Shown: piece by piece, positions 36,491 to 47,769 of the stretch
How the letters are laid out: each line of letters starts with the position of its first letter
Position numbering within the stretch: position 1 is the first letter of the stretch
From: Caulobacter sp. Root1455
GTDB taxonomy: Bacteria > Pseudomonadota > Alphaproteobacteria > Caulobacterales > Caulobacteraceae
Direction of reading: 5' to 3'
NCBI RefSeq assembly: GCF_001426905.1
Contig: NZ_LMFQ01000003.1
Coordinates: 1-64,000, forward strand
Length of the DNA stretch: 64,000 bases
Notes under the pieces: model-generated
The model's input: only the letters and a program-made list of their open reading frames with translations
The model's database searches: none
Told to the model about the DNA's origin: nothing
Position numbers and translations under genes: made by a program

Positions 36491-37552
36491 ATGACCGCCT
36501 CGATCAAGGCTTCGGTGAAGACCTATGAGGCCTGGCTGGCCGCCGCGCTCGGCGGCGACCTGGTCGAGGCCGACCTGGCCGAGAAGCACGACAAGATGCG
36601 CGAGGGCCCGTTCCCCTTCCTGCGGGCGACCTACTGGCGCTGGGCGGAGACCATTTTCGAAACCTGTCCGGATCTGGCGTCGGCCCCCGCCGTGCTGGCG
36701 ATCGGCGACACCCACGTCGAGAACTTCGGCTGCTGGCGCGACGCCGAGGGACGCCTGGTCTGGGGCGCCAACGATTTCGACGACGCGGCGGCCATGCCCT
36801 ATCCGCTGGACCTGGTGCGGCTGGCGGCCAGCGCCTTGTTGGCGCGGGAAGACCGGGACCCCGGCTCGGGGGAGATCTGCGCGGCGATCCTGGCCGGCTA
36901 CGCCGCCGGCCTGGTCGATCCCCGGCCCTTCATCCTGGAGCGCGACCACAAGTGGCTTCGCAAGGCGGTGATGCTGCCCGAGACCGAGCGCGCCGCCTAC
37001 TGGGCCAAGTTCGCCGCGCCCGCGCCGCGTCCGATCCCGCTACGCTATCGCGAGGCCCTGCGGGGCGCCTTGCCGGATCCGGCCGGGCCCTTCGAGACCT
37101 TCCCGCGCACGGCCGGGGTCGGCAGCCTGGGGCGGCCGCGTTTCGTCGCGCGGGCCGACTGGCGGGGCGGGCCGGTGCTGCGCGAGGTCAAGGCGGTGGT
37201 CGTCTCGGCCTGGGTGCTGCGGCACGGCGGCGATCCGGCGATCCGCGCGGGCGTGGTGGCCGGGGGCCGATTCCGGGCCGTCGATCCGCGACACCACGTC
37301 GCCGACGGCCTGGTGGTCCGCCGCCTGTCGCCCAACAGCCGCAAGATCGAAGCCAAGGGCTCGGCCGATGAACTGCTGTCGCCCGACATGCTGACCGCCA
37401 TGAGCCGCGAGATCGCCGCCTGCCACGCCGGGGACCCAGGACGCGCGCCGGCGTTGCTGGCGCATTTGCGGGGCCTGCCGCCGGACTGGCTGCGCGTTCA
37501 CGCCAAGGCCGCCGCGCGCCAAGTCGAGGCGGATCAGGCGGCCTTCACCTGA
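36491..37552 (+). CDS. DUF2252 family protein
   Basis: The 353-residue protein belongs to DUF2252, distantly related to aminoglycoside phosphotransferase-like kinases. The family motifs GDTHVENFGCWRDAEG and NDFDDAAAMPYPLDLVRLAAS, with Asp residues positioned like a kinase catalytic loop, lie in the N-terminal third. ADGLVVRRLSPNSRKIE is a conserved downstream block. Substrate unknown. It starts 60 bp after the Ada-like gene and ends before a terminator shared with hslU. Confidence 0.85.
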   Translation: MTASIKASVKTYEAWLAAALGGDLVEADLAEKHDKMREGPFPFLRATYWRWAETIFETCPDLASAPAVLAIGDTHVENFGCWRDAEGRLVWGANDFDDAAAMPYPLDLVRLAASALLAREDRDPGSGEICAAILAGYAAGLVDPRPFILERDHKWLRKAVMLPETERAAYWAKFAAPAPRPIPLRYREALRGALPDPAGPFETFPRTAGVGSLGRPRFVARADWRGGPVLREVKAVVVSAWVLRHGGDPAIRAGVVAGGRFRAVDPRHHVADGLVVRRLSPNSRKIEAKGSADELLSPDMLTAMSREIAACHAGDPGRAPALLAHLRGLPPDWLRVHAKAAARQVEADQAAFT

Positions 37553-37580
37553 ACCTTCTCCCTCTGGGAGAAGGTTTTTT
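37552..37580. terminator. Bidirectional terminator between DUF2252 and hslU
   Basis: AACCTTCTCCC/GGGAGAAGGTT has a TCT loop and an ensuing T run (TTTTTT). It lies between two convergent genes. Confidence 0.92.
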
Positions 37581-37586
37581 CCAGTT

Positions 37587-38875
<1,289 letters not shown>

Positions 38876-38879
<4 letters not shown>

Positions 38880-39727
38880 TTGTCCGTGTTCAAGGTCTCG
38901 AAGATCAGGCGCCACCCTTCGGCGCGCCTTTGCCAGACATGCATATAGTGCGTGTTGACCGGGGTGTCAGACGGGCCGGACCAGGCGGCCGTTCCGTGGG
39001 TCCAGACGAAGTCGCCCGCCGCGGAGGCGCCGCCCCCGTCCATCCTGATCGTCATGCGAGGCGGGCGCCGGCCGATCCGCTCGGCGAGGTCGGACGGCGC
39101 CAGGCCTTCGGTTCCGCTGGGGCCGGTCAGCCAGGCATCGGACGCCAGGGCGGCGCGATAGGCCTTGGGCGCGTCGTCGATCGCCGCCTTGGCCAGGCCG
39201 TTCTCGGCGGATCGGACCGCCGCCAGGGCGTCGGCGGGCGATCTGGAGCCCCTTGTGGCCGTCGGGCCTTGGATCGCCGGAGTCGAGGCGTCGGGCGCGC
39301 GCGCCGCGTCGGCCTCGGCGCCGCCGTCGTAGATCCACTTCCACCGGCCGTCCGGACCCTTGCGCCAGATCGTGGCGTAGTAGCCGCCGCGCTGGCCGTT
39401 CACCGCCGAGGGGCCGACCGAAAGGCCGAGGTCCCCGGAACGGGCGATCACCACCTTCTGCGGCCACCATTCCAGCTTCGGCGTCTTGCTGGACGGGCGT
39501 TTTTCGTAGAGCGCCTTGGCGCTGACCGGTCCCGGCCGGAAGACGACGGCGTCGTCGGCCATGTGGGCGAGGAACGAGTCCCGGATGCCCAGGGCCAGGC
39601 CGTCGGCGGCGAAGGCGCGCTCGGCCTTCTCGATCTCGGCGGGCGAGGGTCCGGAGAACGAGGGCTGGGCCGCCGAGGTCGGCGTGGCGACCAGCAGGGC
39701 GCAGGCGATCAGGACGGTCTTGAGCAT
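38876..39727 (-). CDS. Secreted protein with SnoaL/DUF4440-like repeats
   Basis: The 283-residue protein has a signal peptide (cleavage near TSAAQPS, residue 21) and two NTF2/DUF4440-like regions: [37 protein letters not shown] and a second [23 protein letters not shown]...[20 protein letters not shown]. Function is unknown. It starts 74 bp after hslV and its end overlaps hslU, so it is probably transcribed with both. It is not a known Hsl component. Confidence 0.7.
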
Positions 39728-39800
39728 GTGGAGGCCTCCCGCGCCGAGCTAAGCGCCCCGCGAGGCCATTGGCTCGTGAATTCCGCGTAACGGCGGGAAA

Positions 39801-40364
39801 TCAGACGGTTTCCACCGTCAGATTGCCGTTGGTGTAGACGCAGATCTCGGCGGCGATGGCCATCGCCTTGCGGGCGATCTCCTCGGCGCTCAGGTCCTGG
39901 TCGATCAGGGCCTTGGCCGCCGCCAGGGCGTAGTTGCCGCCCGAGCCGATGGCCGCCACCGAGCCGCCGCCCTGGCTCTCGCCCGGCTCCAGCACGTCGC
40001 CCACGCCGGTGACCGTGTAGATCGAGGTCGCGTCCGCCACCAGCAGCATGGCCTCCAGCCGGCGCAGGTAGCGGTCGGTGCGCCAGTCCTTGGCCAGGTC
40101 GACGCAGGCCCGGGCCAGCTGGTCGGGATACTGCTCCAGCTTGGCTTCCAGCCGCTCGATCAGGGTGAAGGCGTCGGCCGTGGCCCCGGCGAAGCCGGCC
40201 ACCACCTTGCCGCCGGCCAGGCGGCGCACCTTGCGGGCGTTGCCCTTGACGACGGTTGGGCCCATGGAGACCTGTCCGTCGCCGGCGATCACGGTCTGAC
40301 CGTTCTTGCGCACCGCCAGAATGGTCGTGCCATGCCAGTCGGGGAAGGAATTGGAGCTTTGCAT
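39801..40364 (-). CDS. hslV: HslV peptidase of the HslUV protease
   Basis: HslV is the proteasome-like threonine peptidase. The 187-residue protein has the propeptide HG before [37 protein letters not shown]; the mature enzyme starts at the Thr of [29 protein letters not shown] and [34 protein letters not shown] are conserved. ATG at 40364 is chosen over upstream starts because it gives a short propeptide. It is divergent from the moeB-like gene and first in the operon with the secreted protein and hslU. Confidence 0.95.
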   Translation of the reverse strand: MQSSNSFPDWHGTTILAVRKNGQTVIAGDGQVSMGPTVVKGNARKVRRLAGGKVVAGFAGATADAFTLIERLEAKLEQYPDQLARACVDLAKDWRTDRYLRRLEAMLLVADATSIYTVTGVGDVLEPGESQGGGSVAAIGSGGNYALAAAKALIDQDLSAEEIARKAMAIAAEICVYTNGNLTVETV

Positions 40365-40405
40365 GGCTTCGCATGTGGCGAGGCCGAGCCCGAGGGTCAA
40401 GCGCG

Positions 40406-41143
40406 ATGAGCTTTTCCGACGCCGAGGTCGAACGTTACGCCCGCCATCTGGTGCTGCGCGAGATCGGCGGACCGGGCCAGCAGAAACTGAAGGCCGCGCG
40501 GGTGCTGGTGGTCGGGGCCGGGGGCCTGGGCGCGCCGGCCGCCCTGTATCTGGCCGCCGCAGGGGTGGGGACTCTTGGCCTGGTCGACGCCGACGCCGTC
40601 TCGCTGTCGAACCTGCAGCGCCAGGTGCTGTTCGCCACCGCCGACGCGGGCCGGCCCAAGGTCGAGGCCGCCGCCGAGCACCTGACCGCCCTGAACCCGC
40701 ATCTGAGGATCGAAACCCACCCGGTATGGCTGGGTGAGGCCAACGCCCGGGCGTTGATTTCCCGGTATGACCTGGTGCTGGACGGCGCCGACGATTTCGC
40801 GACCCGCTTCGCGGTCAGCGACGCGTGCCTGGCCGAGGGCAAGACCCTGGTCAGCGGGGCCCTGGGCCGCTGGACCGGCCAGGTCGGGGTGTTCCAGGGC
40901 CGGCCCTGCTACCGCTGCCTTGTCCCCGAGATCCCGCCCGACGCCGAGACCTGCGCGATGGTCGGCGTGGTCGGAGCCCTGGCGGGGGTGATCGGTTCGA
41001 TGATGGCCCTGGAGGCGGTCAAGGTGATCACCGGCGCCGGCCAGAGCCTGGCCGGCCGCCTGCTGATCTACGACGCCCTGGCGGCGGAGACGCGCACGGT
41101 CCGGATCGGGGCGGACCCGGCGTGTCCGAGCTGCGGCGGCTAG
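40406..41143 (+). CDS. moeB: MoeB/ThiF-type adenylyltransferase
   Basis: The 245-residue E1-like enzyme adenylates the C terminus of a sulfur-carrier protein such as MoaD. It has [39 protein letters not shown] (ATP-binding Rossmann), the conserved Asp in [17 protein letters not shown] and CPSC zinc ligands, and the active Cys in [12 protein letters not shown]. No C-terminal rhodanese is fused. Whether it serves molybdopterin or thiamine synthesis cannot be told. It faces hslV across 41 bp and its end overlaps the convergent S9 peptidase gene by 4 bp. Confidence 0.88.
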   Translation: MSFSDAEVERYARHLVLREIGGPGQQKLKAARVLVVGAGGLGAPAALYLAAAGVGTLGLVDADAVSLSNLQRQVLFATADAGRPKVEAAAEHLTALNPHLRIETHPVWLGEANARALISRYDLVLDGADDFATRFAVSDACLAEGKTLVSGALGRWTGQVGVFQGRPCYRCLVPEIPPDAETCAMVGVVGALAGVIGSMMALEAVKVITGAGQSLAGRLLIYDALAAETRTVRIGADPACPSCGG

Positions 41144-43140
41144 GCGAACGCCGTGGCTATGTGGGCGATCGAGGTTTCCATGACCTTGGTCCAGGTCTCC
41201 GCGTTCCATCCACGGTGGCCAAATCCTTTGAGCTCGACATGCTCGACTGACCTGCCGGCCTTGGTGAGCGCCTGCGCCATCAGGACGGACTGGCGGGCTG
41301 GCACGATCTTGTCTTCCGTGCCGTGGATCAGCAGAACGGGCGCCTTGAAGTCGCCGGCCCGTCGAGCAGGCGAGGCGGTCTTGAGCATATCTTGGTCCGC
41401 GCCTGGGTCGCCGATCGTCTTGAGCCAATAGGCGTATGTCGGCGAATCCGCGCCGCTCTCCTTGCGTGACCAGCTTAGGAATTCCAGGAGGTCCGACGGT
41501 CCCGCGATGGAAACGGTCGCGCGATAGAGATCAGGCTGCCGCGCCGATCCCATCAGGGCGGCGTAACCGCCGTAGCTGATTCCGCAGATCGCGATCTTGC
41601 GTGGATCGGCGCGGCCGGACGCCACCAGGTGAGCGACGCAATCCTCTACGTCTTCCTGCATCAGGTCGCCCCAATGGCGGCGTCCCGCGTCGGCGAATGC
41701 GCGTCCATAGCCGCCGGAGCCCCGAAAATTGGGCTGCAGAACGAGCCAACCCTGGGCCGCCAGGGCTTGCACGAACATGTCGAAGTCTACGCTGTCACGC
41801 ATTTCCGGTCCGCCATGAGGCAAGACCACCAGCGGTCGAGGCGCGACGGCCGCGGCGATCGGCGTCGAGAGGTAGGCTGTTAGACGGGCCTTGCTCCGGG
41901 TTTCGATGTTCAGGATTTCCGTTGGAGCGAGCCGTTCGCTGGGCAGCCAGGGCATGCTCCTTCCCAAAGCCTTCAACGCCCGAGTGTGGAGGTCGCAACT
42001 CCAATACTCGGTTGGCGTTCGCGGTCCCGAGACGGTCAGAACTATCCGCCCGTGATCCTGGCTGATGTCGATGGGCGCGACGTTGCAGGTCTTGTCAAAG
42101 GTCTTGACGATCTGCTGGTAGGCGTCGTCCAGGACGGGATCCAGGAACGCGTAGGTCGCGCGATCCTCGGTAAAACATTCAGCCACGGGGTTGCGAGCGG
42201 CGTCGCAGAAGAGTCCCTCGAGATCGAACCCTGGGCGACGTTTGAAAACCTCGCCCACTTCGAGCGTTCGCAGATCGAACCGTCGAACGGCCTGGAAGTT
42301 TTCACCGGGCGGCGTCTGGGTCACGAGCAGGACACCGGCCTCGGGCGTCGTGGCGACGACATCCAGTCCATCGAGTTTCTGGAATTCGTCGCGCCGAAGT
42401 TTCTTGAAGAATTTCCATTCCCGCTCACCTGGCGCACGAGCATAGACCTTGACGGTGCCCCAGAAGCCCGCGTCGTAGCGCAAGACCGGCAGGCCCTTCT
42501 GGGTGAGCCAGCCGTAGGTTTCCTCGACGCCGCGTTCAACCTCAGTCCCGACGCCTGTGTAGATGTCGACCTGCTCCAGGACATAGCGACCGTGACGGCC
42601 ATCCCAGGTCTGGACTAGCACGTGGCGCGGATCGTCCAGCAGCGGATCGACGATGTCGCCCAGATCGTAATTGCTGCCGAGCAGCTCGGGCTGACCACTG
42701 AACAGCAGGACGGAGTCGCCGCCGTCGGCGCCGAGCGCCAGCATCCGACGGCTCGGTGTCGGCAGGAACCCGCCGGGGTACTTTATGCCGAGGAGCTGGC
42801 CGTCCGCTCCGACGTGCACCAGAATCCAAAGCAGAAGGCGCTCGTCATTGCCCCATTCGACGCGTTCGACATCGTACGCTCCAAGATGGATCATCAGCGG
42901 CGGGGCGTTGGGTTTGTCGATCTCGTGGACGAGCAGGTACGAGATGTACCGGCCCTTCTCGATCCCGCGATGAAGCACGACGATTCGTCCACCGTCCGGC
43001 GAGAGCGACGCGCCCAGCACGAAGGGCCGTATCAGGAGCTCCTTGATCGACGGTGGCGCGGGCGGCGTTGCAGCATACACCGTTCGCGCGACAAGCGGCG
43101 TCAAAGCCGCCGAAGCGACCAAGACTCGACGTGAAAGCAT
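41140..43140 (-). CDS. Secreted prolyl oligopeptidase family (S9) peptidase
   Basis: The 666-residue protein has a Tat/Sec-like signal (MLSRRVLVASAALTPLVARTVYAATPP) with an N-terminal beta-propeller and a C-terminal alpha/beta hydrolase domain: HGGPEMRDSVDFD, the nucleophile in CGISYGGYAAL, Asp and His in VLLIHGTEDKIVPARQ and FGHRGW. Substrates in this family are short peptides. Its end overlaps the moeB-like gene. By eye the gene has a more mixed third-codon composition than its neighbours, which may signal acquisition, but I did not measure it. Confidence 0.87.
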   Translation of the reverse strand: MLSRRVLVASAALTPLVARTVYAATPPAPPSIKELLIRPFVLGASLSPDGGRIVVLHRGIEKGRYISYLLVHEIDKPNAPPLMIHLGAYDVERVEWGNDERLLLWILVHVGADGQLLGIKYPGGFLPTPSRRMLALGADGGDSVLLFSGQPELLGSNYDLGDIVDPLLDDPRHVLVQTWDGRHGRYVLEQVDIYTGVGTEVERGVEETYGWLTQKGLPVLRYDAGFWGTVKVYARAPGEREWKFFKKLRRDEFQKLDGLDVVATTPEAGVLLVTQTPPGENFQAVRRFDLRTLEVGEVFKRRPGFDLEGLFCDAARNPVAECFTEDRATYAFLDPVLDDAYQQIVKTFDKTCNVAPIDISQDHGRIVLTVSGPRTPTEYWSCDLHTRALKALGRSMPWLPSERLAPTEILNIETRSKARLTAYLSTPIAAAVAPRPLVVLPHGGPEMRDSVDFDMFVQALAAQGWLVLQPNFRGSGGYGRAFADAGRRHWGDLMQEDVEDCVAHLVASGRADPRKIAICGISYGGYAALMGSARQPDLYRATVSIAGPSDLLEFLSWSRKESGADSPTYAYWLKTIGDPGADQDMLKTASPARRAGDFKAPVLLIHGTEDKIVPARQSVLMAQALTKAGRSVEHVELKGFGHRGWNAETWTKVMETSIAHIATAFA

Positions 43141-43202
43141 GCAGACCCCCGGGGAACTCGCGCCACGCTGGCGGTCCAGCCGCGCGCGGTCAAGCTTCGG
43201 GA

Positions 43203-44189
43203 CTACAGCATCGACGGGATCACCCGGTCCGGGGGCCTGTGGCCGTCCATGAAGGTCTTCACGTTGACGATGACCTTCTCGCCCATGTCGATGCGGCCCT
43301 CGACCGTGGCCGAGCCCATGTGGGGCAGGAGCACGACATTGGGCAGCTTCAGGAGCTTGGGGTTGATGGCCGGCTCGTGCTCGTAGACGTCCAGGCCGGC
43401 GCCGGCGATCTCGCCGCGGGCCAGCATGTTGGCCAGGGCCCCTTCGTCGATCACCTCGCCGCGGGCGGTGTTGACGATGATGCTCTGGGGCCGCAGCAGC
43501 TTGAGCCGGCGGGCCGACAGCAGGTGGTAGGTGGCCGGGGTGTGCGGGCAGTTGACCGAGATGATGTCCATCCGGGCCAGCATCTGGTCCAGGCTCTCCC
43601 AGTAGGTGACGCCCAGTTCCTCGGCGATGCGCGGGCTGACCGGCTTGCGGTTGTGATAGTGCACCTGCATGCCGAACGCCTTGGCGCGGCGAGCCACGGC
43701 CTGGCCGATGCGGCCCATGCCGATGATGCCCAGGCGCTTGCCCCACAGGCGGCGGCCCAGCATCCAGGTCGGCGACCAGCCGTGGAAGCCGCCGGCCTTG
43801 ACCACCTCGGCGCCTTCGACGACCCGGCGCGAGGCGGCCATGATCAGCGTCATGGTCAGGTCGGCGGTGTCCTCGGTCAGCACGCCGGGGGTGTTGGTGA
43901 CGATGATGCCCCGGGCGTTGGCCGTGGCGACGTCGATATTGTCCACGCCCGCCCCGAAATTGGCGATCAGCTTGAGCCGGTCGCCGGATCGCGACAGAAG
44001 GCGGCTGTCGATGCGGTCGGTGATGGTGGGGACCAGCACGTCGGCCGAATTCATCGCCTCGACCAGTTCATCGGCCGTCAAGGGTTTGTCGGTGACGTTC
44101 AGCTGGGTGTCGAACAGCTCGCACATCCGCGTCTCCACCGGATCGGGCAGTTTGCGGGTGACGATGACTTTGAGCTTGCGAGCTGACAT
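43203..44189 (-). CDS. D-isomer-specific 2-hydroxyacid dehydrogenase
   Basis: The 328-residue protein is a glyoxylate/hydroxypyruvate reductase-like dehydrogenase. It shows LGIIGMGRIGQAVARRAKAFGMQVHYHNR (NAD(P) loop), catalytic Arg in VNTARGEVIDEGAL, Glu in GLDVYEHEP and His in LLPHMGSAT. The ATG at 44189 matches the family start; the longer open frame upstream is not conserved. It is divergent from the SH3 gene across 57 bp. Substrate among glyoxylate, hydroxypyruvate or other 2-ketoacids is not decidable. Confidence 0.9.
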   Translation of the reverse strand: MSARKLKVIVTRKLPDPVETRMCELFDTQLNVTDKPLTADELVEAMNSADVLVPTITDRIDSRLLSRSGDRLKLIANFGAGVDNIDVATANARGIIVTNTPGVLTEDTADLTMTLIMAASRRVVEGAEVVKAGGFHGWSPTWMLGRRLWGKRLGIIGMGRIGQAVARRAKAFGMQVHYHNRKPVSPRIAEELGVTYWESLDQMLARMDIISVNCPHTPATYHLLSARRLKLLRPQSIIVNTARGEVIDEGALANMLARGEIAGAGLDVYEHEPAINPKLLKLPNVVLLPHMGSATVEGRIDMGEKVIVNVKTFMDGHRPPDRVIPSML

Positions 44190-44246
44190 GAGCGGTTCGA
44201 AAAGCCTTCCCTGACGGGTGTTTGAAATCTGTAGCAAAGGGGCCCC

Positions 44247-44810
44247 ATGCGGCCAAGCAACATGCCGACGAATTGCAAACATCATTCGCTCGGCGCCCCG
44301 ATCTTCGCACGGAAGGGAGCCGTCGCCGCCTTCGGATGGGTCGTTCTCGCGGCGGGCGCCGCCTGGGCCCAGGGCCCCAAGGTCACGCCGTCGGGCATGG
44401 AGGTGCCGCGCTATGTGTCGCTGAAGTACGGCGAGGTGAACGCGCGCGTCGGGCCGGACGAGGCCCACCGGCTGCTGTGGATCTACAAGGTCAAGGGCCT
44501 GCCGGTGCAGGTGGTGGCCGAAACCCGCGAATGGCGCAGGATCTGCGACCCCGAGGGCAATCTGGCCTGGGTGCACAAGCGCACGATCGACGGCCGCCGC
44601 ACCGCCATGCGGGTTCAGGCCACGCCGCTGCCGTTGCGGGCCCAGCCCAAGGCCGGGGCCCGCGTCACCGCCTATCTGGCCGGCCGCGCCACGGCCAATC
44701 TCGATCGTTGCGAAAGGGGCTGGTGCAAGTTGAAGGCCGGCGGCGAATCAGGCTGGGCGCCGCAAGGCGAGGTCTGGGGCGCGGCGCCTCAGGTCCAGTG
44801 CAAGGACTAG
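44247..44810 (+). CDS. Exported SH3-domain protein
   Basis: The 187-residue protein has an N-terminal hydrophobic segment (AVAAFGWVVLAAGAAWAQ, residues about 25-42) and two SH3-like repeats: PRYVSLKYGEVNARVGPDEAHRLLWIYKVKGLPVQVVAETREWRRICDPEGNLAWVHKR and a second around LPLRAQPKAGARVTAYLAG. Bacterial SH3b domains usually bind peptidoglycan peptides. The upstream ATG is uncertain; one at 44262 would shorten the tail before the signal. It is divergent from the dehydrogenase. Confidence 0.83.
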   Translation: MRPSNMPTNCKHHSLGAPIFARKGAVAAFGWVVLAAGAAWAQGPKVTPSGMEVPRYVSLKYGEVNARVGPDEAHRLLWIYKVKGLPVQVVAETREWRRICDPEGNLAWVHKRTIDGRRTAMRVQATPLPLRAQPKAGARVTAYLAGRATANLDRCERGWCKLKAGGESGWAPQGEVWGAAPQVQCKD

Positions 44811-44913
44811 GGCCAGCAACAGGGCGTTTTCGCCCCGTTGCAGCGGTTGGCGTTCACGGGCGTTACCGAAAGTAACATTGAGGCGCGGCCCACCGCCGTG
44901 CTAGGGCGAGGCC

Positions 44914-45429
44914 ATGCAACAAAGTTCCTACACCTACGACGAGCTCCTGGCCTGCGGCCGAGGCGAACTGTTCGGCCCCGGCAACGCCCAGCTGCCGGCG
45001 CCGCCGATGCTGATGTTCGATCGCATCGTCCGCATCGAGTCCGAAGGCGGCAAGTACGGCAAGGGCTATGTCGAGGCCGAGTTCGACATCAATCCGGACC
45101 TTTGGTTCTTCGCCTGCCACTTCATCGGCGACCCCGTCATGCCCGGCTGCCTGGGCCTGGACGCCCTGTGGCAGCTGGTCGGTTTCTTCCTGGGCTGGTC
45201 GGGCGGTCCCGGCCGCGGCCGCGCCCTGGGCGTGGGCGAAGTGAAATTCACCGGTCAGGTCACCCCTGACATCAAGAAGGTCGTCTACAAGATCGACCTG
45301 AAGCGCGTCATCATGCGCAAGCTGGTGATGGGCATTGGCGACGGCGTGCTGGAGGCCGACGGCAAGGTCATCTACGAAACCAAGGACCTGAAGGTCGGCC
45401 TGTTCACCGCCGAGCAGATGGCGTCTTGA
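44914..45429 (+). CDS. fabA: 3-hydroxydecanoyl-ACP dehydratase/isomerase
   Basis: FabA dehydrates 3-hydroxydecanoyl-ACP and isomerises it to cis-3-decenoyl-ACP, starting unsaturated fatty acid synthesis. The 171-residue hotdog protein has catalytic His69 and Asp83 in [23 protein letters not shown]. It is followed by fabB 70 bp downstream, the usual pair for anaerobic unsaturated fatty acid production, then fabI. Its start is preceded by about 100 bp of spacer. Confidence 0.97.
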   Translation: MQQSSYTYDELLACGRGELFGPGNAQLPAPPMLMFDRIVRIESEGGKYGKGYVEAEFDINPDLWFFACHFIGDPVMPGCLGLDALWQLVGFFLGWSGGPGRGRALGVGEVKFTGQVTPDIKKVVYKIDLKRVIMRKLVMGIGDGVLEADGKVIYETKDLKVGLFTAEQMAS

Positions 45430-45439
45430 TCCCGCCGCA

Positions 45440-45465
45440 GGGTCGACCGCTCTAAGAGTCGACCC
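45440..45465 (+). promoter_or_regulatory. Stem-loop between fabA and fabB
   Basis: GGGTCGAC/GTCGACCC with a 10-nt loop is a perfect 8-bp stem 10 bp after fabA. A GANTC site (GAGTC) lies in it. There is no T run, so it may be an mRNA-processing or stability element rather than a terminator. Confidence 0.5.
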
Positions 45466-45499
45466 CTTCTGGATCAGGGGAAGAAAAAGAGGATTGTTC

Positions 45500-46717
45500 A
45501 TGCGTCGCGTCGTCGTCACCGGACTGGGAATCGTCTCGTCCATCGGCAACAACGCCAATGAGGTGCTCACCTCACTGCGTGAAGCCAAGTCCGGCGTGGT
45601 CTCCGCGCCGGAATATGCGGAACTGGGTTTCCGCTGCCAGGTTCACGCCACGGTCAAGCTCGACTCGTGGGAAGCCCTGGTCGATCGCCGCGCGGCGCGC
45701 TTTCTCGCGCCCGGCACGGCCTACGCCCACATCGCCATGGAACAGGCGATCGCGGATTCCGGCTTGGAAGAGTCCGAGATCTCCAACGAGCGCACCGGCC
45801 TGATCGTCGGTTCGGGCGGCCCGTCCACGCGGGTGATCATCGAGGCGGCGGCCATCACTCGGGAAAAGGGCCCCAAGCGGATCGGTCCGTTCGCGGTGCC
45901 CAAGGCCATGAGCTCGGGCCCGTCGGCCGTGCTGTCGACCTGGTTCAAGATCCGCGGGATCAACTACTCGATCAGCTCGGCCTGCGCGACCAGCGCCCAC
46001 TGCATCGGCGCGGCGGCCGAACAGATCCAGATGGGCAAGCAGGACATCGTCTTCGCCGGCGGCTGCGAAGAGCTGGACTGGAGCCTGTCCAACCTGTTCG
46101 ACGCCATGGGCGCGATGAGCAGCAACTTCAACGATCGCCCGGCCGTGGCCAGCCGCGCCTACGACAAGGACCGCGACGGCTTCGTGATCGCCGGCGGCGC
46201 CGGCGTCGTGGTGCTCGAGGAATACGAGCACGCCAAGGCGCGCGGGGCCAAGATCTACGGCGAACTGGTCGGCTACGCGGCCAATTCGGACGGCTACGAC
46301 ATGGTCGCCCCGTCCGGCGAGGGCGCGGCGCGCTGCATGAAGATCGCCATGGCCGAGGCCGGCGGCCGGACCATCGACTATCTGAACCCGCACGGCACCT
46401 CCACGCCGGTCGGCGACAGCAAGGAGATGGGCGCTGTCCGCGACGTGTTCGGCGACAAGGCCCCACTGATCTCCTCGACCAAGTCGCTGACCGGCCACAG
46501 CCTGGGCGCGGCCGGGGCGCAGGAGGCGATCTATTCGATCCTGATGCTCGACAACGGCTTCGCCGCCAAGAGCGCCAACATCGAAAACCTCGATCCCGAG
46601 TTCGCCGACCTGCCGATCCTGCTGGAGCGCTCGGACAAGCCGCTGACGACGGTGATGTCCAACAGCTTCGGGTTCGGCGGCACCAACGGCACGCTGATCT
46701 TCACCAAGGCGGACTAG
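45500..46717 (+). CDS. fabB: Beta-ketoacyl-ACP synthase I
   Basis: FabB condenses malonyl-ACP with acyl-ACP, and is needed for elongating unsaturated chains. The 405-residue KAS protein has nucleophile Cys162 in [14 protein letters not shown], and the His-Lys-His set in [11 protein letters not shown] and [16 protein letters not shown] at 45500 is preferred to the in-frame TTG at 45494. It is in the fabA-fabB operon and a 180-bp gap precedes fabI. Confidence 0.96.
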   Translation: MRRVVVTGLGIVSSIGNNANEVLTSLREAKSGVVSAPEYAELGFRCQVHATVKLDSWEALVDRRAARFLAPGTAYAHIAMEQAIADSGLEESEISNERTGLIVGSGGPSTRVIIEAAAITREKGPKRIGPFAVPKAMSSGPSAVLSTWFKIRGINYSISSACATSAHCIGAAAEQIQMGKQDIVFAGGCEELDWSLSNLFDAMGAMSSNFNDRPAVASRAYDKDRDGFVIAGGAGVVVLEEYEHAKARGAKIYGELVGYAANSDGYDMVAPSGEGAARCMKIAMAEAGGRTIDYLNPHGTSTPVGDSKEMGAVRDVFGDKAPLISSTKSLTGHSLGAAGAQEAIYSILMLDNGFAAKSANIENLDPEFADLPILLERSDKPLTTVMSNSFGFGGTNGTLIFTKAD

Positions 46718-46898
46718 CCGGCGGGGCGGGCGGCTCGCGACATGGCCGCGCGCCAGCGCTGTCGCCGGACTTCGTGGACGCCCCCCGCGCCCTGGGCGAC
46801 CTTCCGCCCGCCGGCTTCGACGTCGATCCTGTCTGGAGGGTTCCGCCGGAGTCTTCCTCCTGCTAGCTAGCGCTCAAGGATTCCAGGAGAGCCAAGCC

Positions 46899-47714
46899 AT
46901 GGCCGACGAATACGCATTCCCCAAGGGCGAGCTGATGCGAGGCAAGAAAGGCCTCGTCATGGGCGTGGCCAATCACAACTCCATCGCCTGGGGCATCGCC
47001 TCGCAGCTCGCCGCCCAGGGCGCCGAGATGATCTTCACCTACCAGGGCGAGGCTCTCGAGCGCCGCGTGCGGCCGCTGGCCGAGAGCATCGGCGTCACCA
47101 CCCTGGTCCCGGCCGACGTCACGGACGACGCCTCGATGGACGCGGCCTTCGCCGCCATCGAGGCCAAGTTCGGCACGATCGACTTTGTCGTCCACTCGGT
47201 GGCCTTCGCCAACAAGGACGAGTTGAAGGGCTCGTTCGTCGACAACACCACCCGTGACGGCTTCCTGCTGGCCATGAACATCTCGGCCTTCAGCTTCGTC
47301 GACGTCGCCAAGCGCGCGGCCAAGCTGATGCCGAACGGCGGCTCGCTGATCACCATGACCTATCTGGGGTCGGAGCGGACCATCCCGAACTACAACACCA
47401 TGGGCGTGGCCAAGGCCGCCCTGGAGGCGGCGACCCGCTACATCGCCCGGGACCTGGGCCCCAAGGGCATCCGCTGCAACGCCATCTCGGCCGGCGCCAT
47501 GCGCACCCTGGCCCTGGCCGGCATCGCCGGCGGCCGCGGCATGATCGCCCAGGGCCGGGCGTTCAGCGCCATGAAGGAGGACACTTCGATGGAAGGCGTC
47601 GCCGGCGCGGCGCTGTGGCTGGTCTCGGACCTGGGCCGCTCGACCACCGGCGAGGTGGTCCACGTCGACGCGGGCTTCCACATGATGGGCATGCCCGACG
47701 AGGTAGAGGCCTAG
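46899..47714 (+). CDS. fabI: Enoyl-ACP reductase (NADH)
   Basis: FabI reduces trans-2-enoyl-ACP, the last step of each elongation round. The 271-residue SDR protein has KKGLVMGVANHNSIAWGIASQLAAQGA (NAD-binding), catalytic Tyr and Lys in IPNYNTMGVAKAALEAATRY spaced Y-x6-K, and the C-terminal substrate loop. FabI is the triclosan target. The upstream gap contains a GANTC site (GGATTCC) near the start codon; a terminator follows the gene. Confidence 0.96.
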   Translation: MADEYAFPKGELMRGKKGLVMGVANHNSIAWGIASQLAAQGAEMIFTYQGEALERRVRPLAESIGVTTLVPADVTDDASMDAAFAAIEAKFGTIDFVVHSVAFANKDELKGSFVDNTTRDGFLLAMNISAFSFVDVAKRAAKLMPNGGSLITMTYLGSERTIPNYNTMGVAKAALEAATRYIARDLGPKGIRCNAISAGAMRTLALAGIAGGRGMIAQGRAFSAMKEDTSMEGVAGAALWLVSDLGRSTTGEVVHVDAGFHMMGMPDEVEA

Positions 47715-47738
47715 GGCCAGGCCGAAAGCGACAGGATG

Positions 47739-47769
47739 AAGGGCCTCGCCGCGCGGCGGGGCCCTTTTT
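47739..47769 (+). terminator. Terminator of fabI
   Basis: AGGGCCTCGCCGC/GCGGCGGGGCCCT is a long GC stem followed by TTTTTC. It also borders the stop of the convergent TetR gene. Confidence 0.9.
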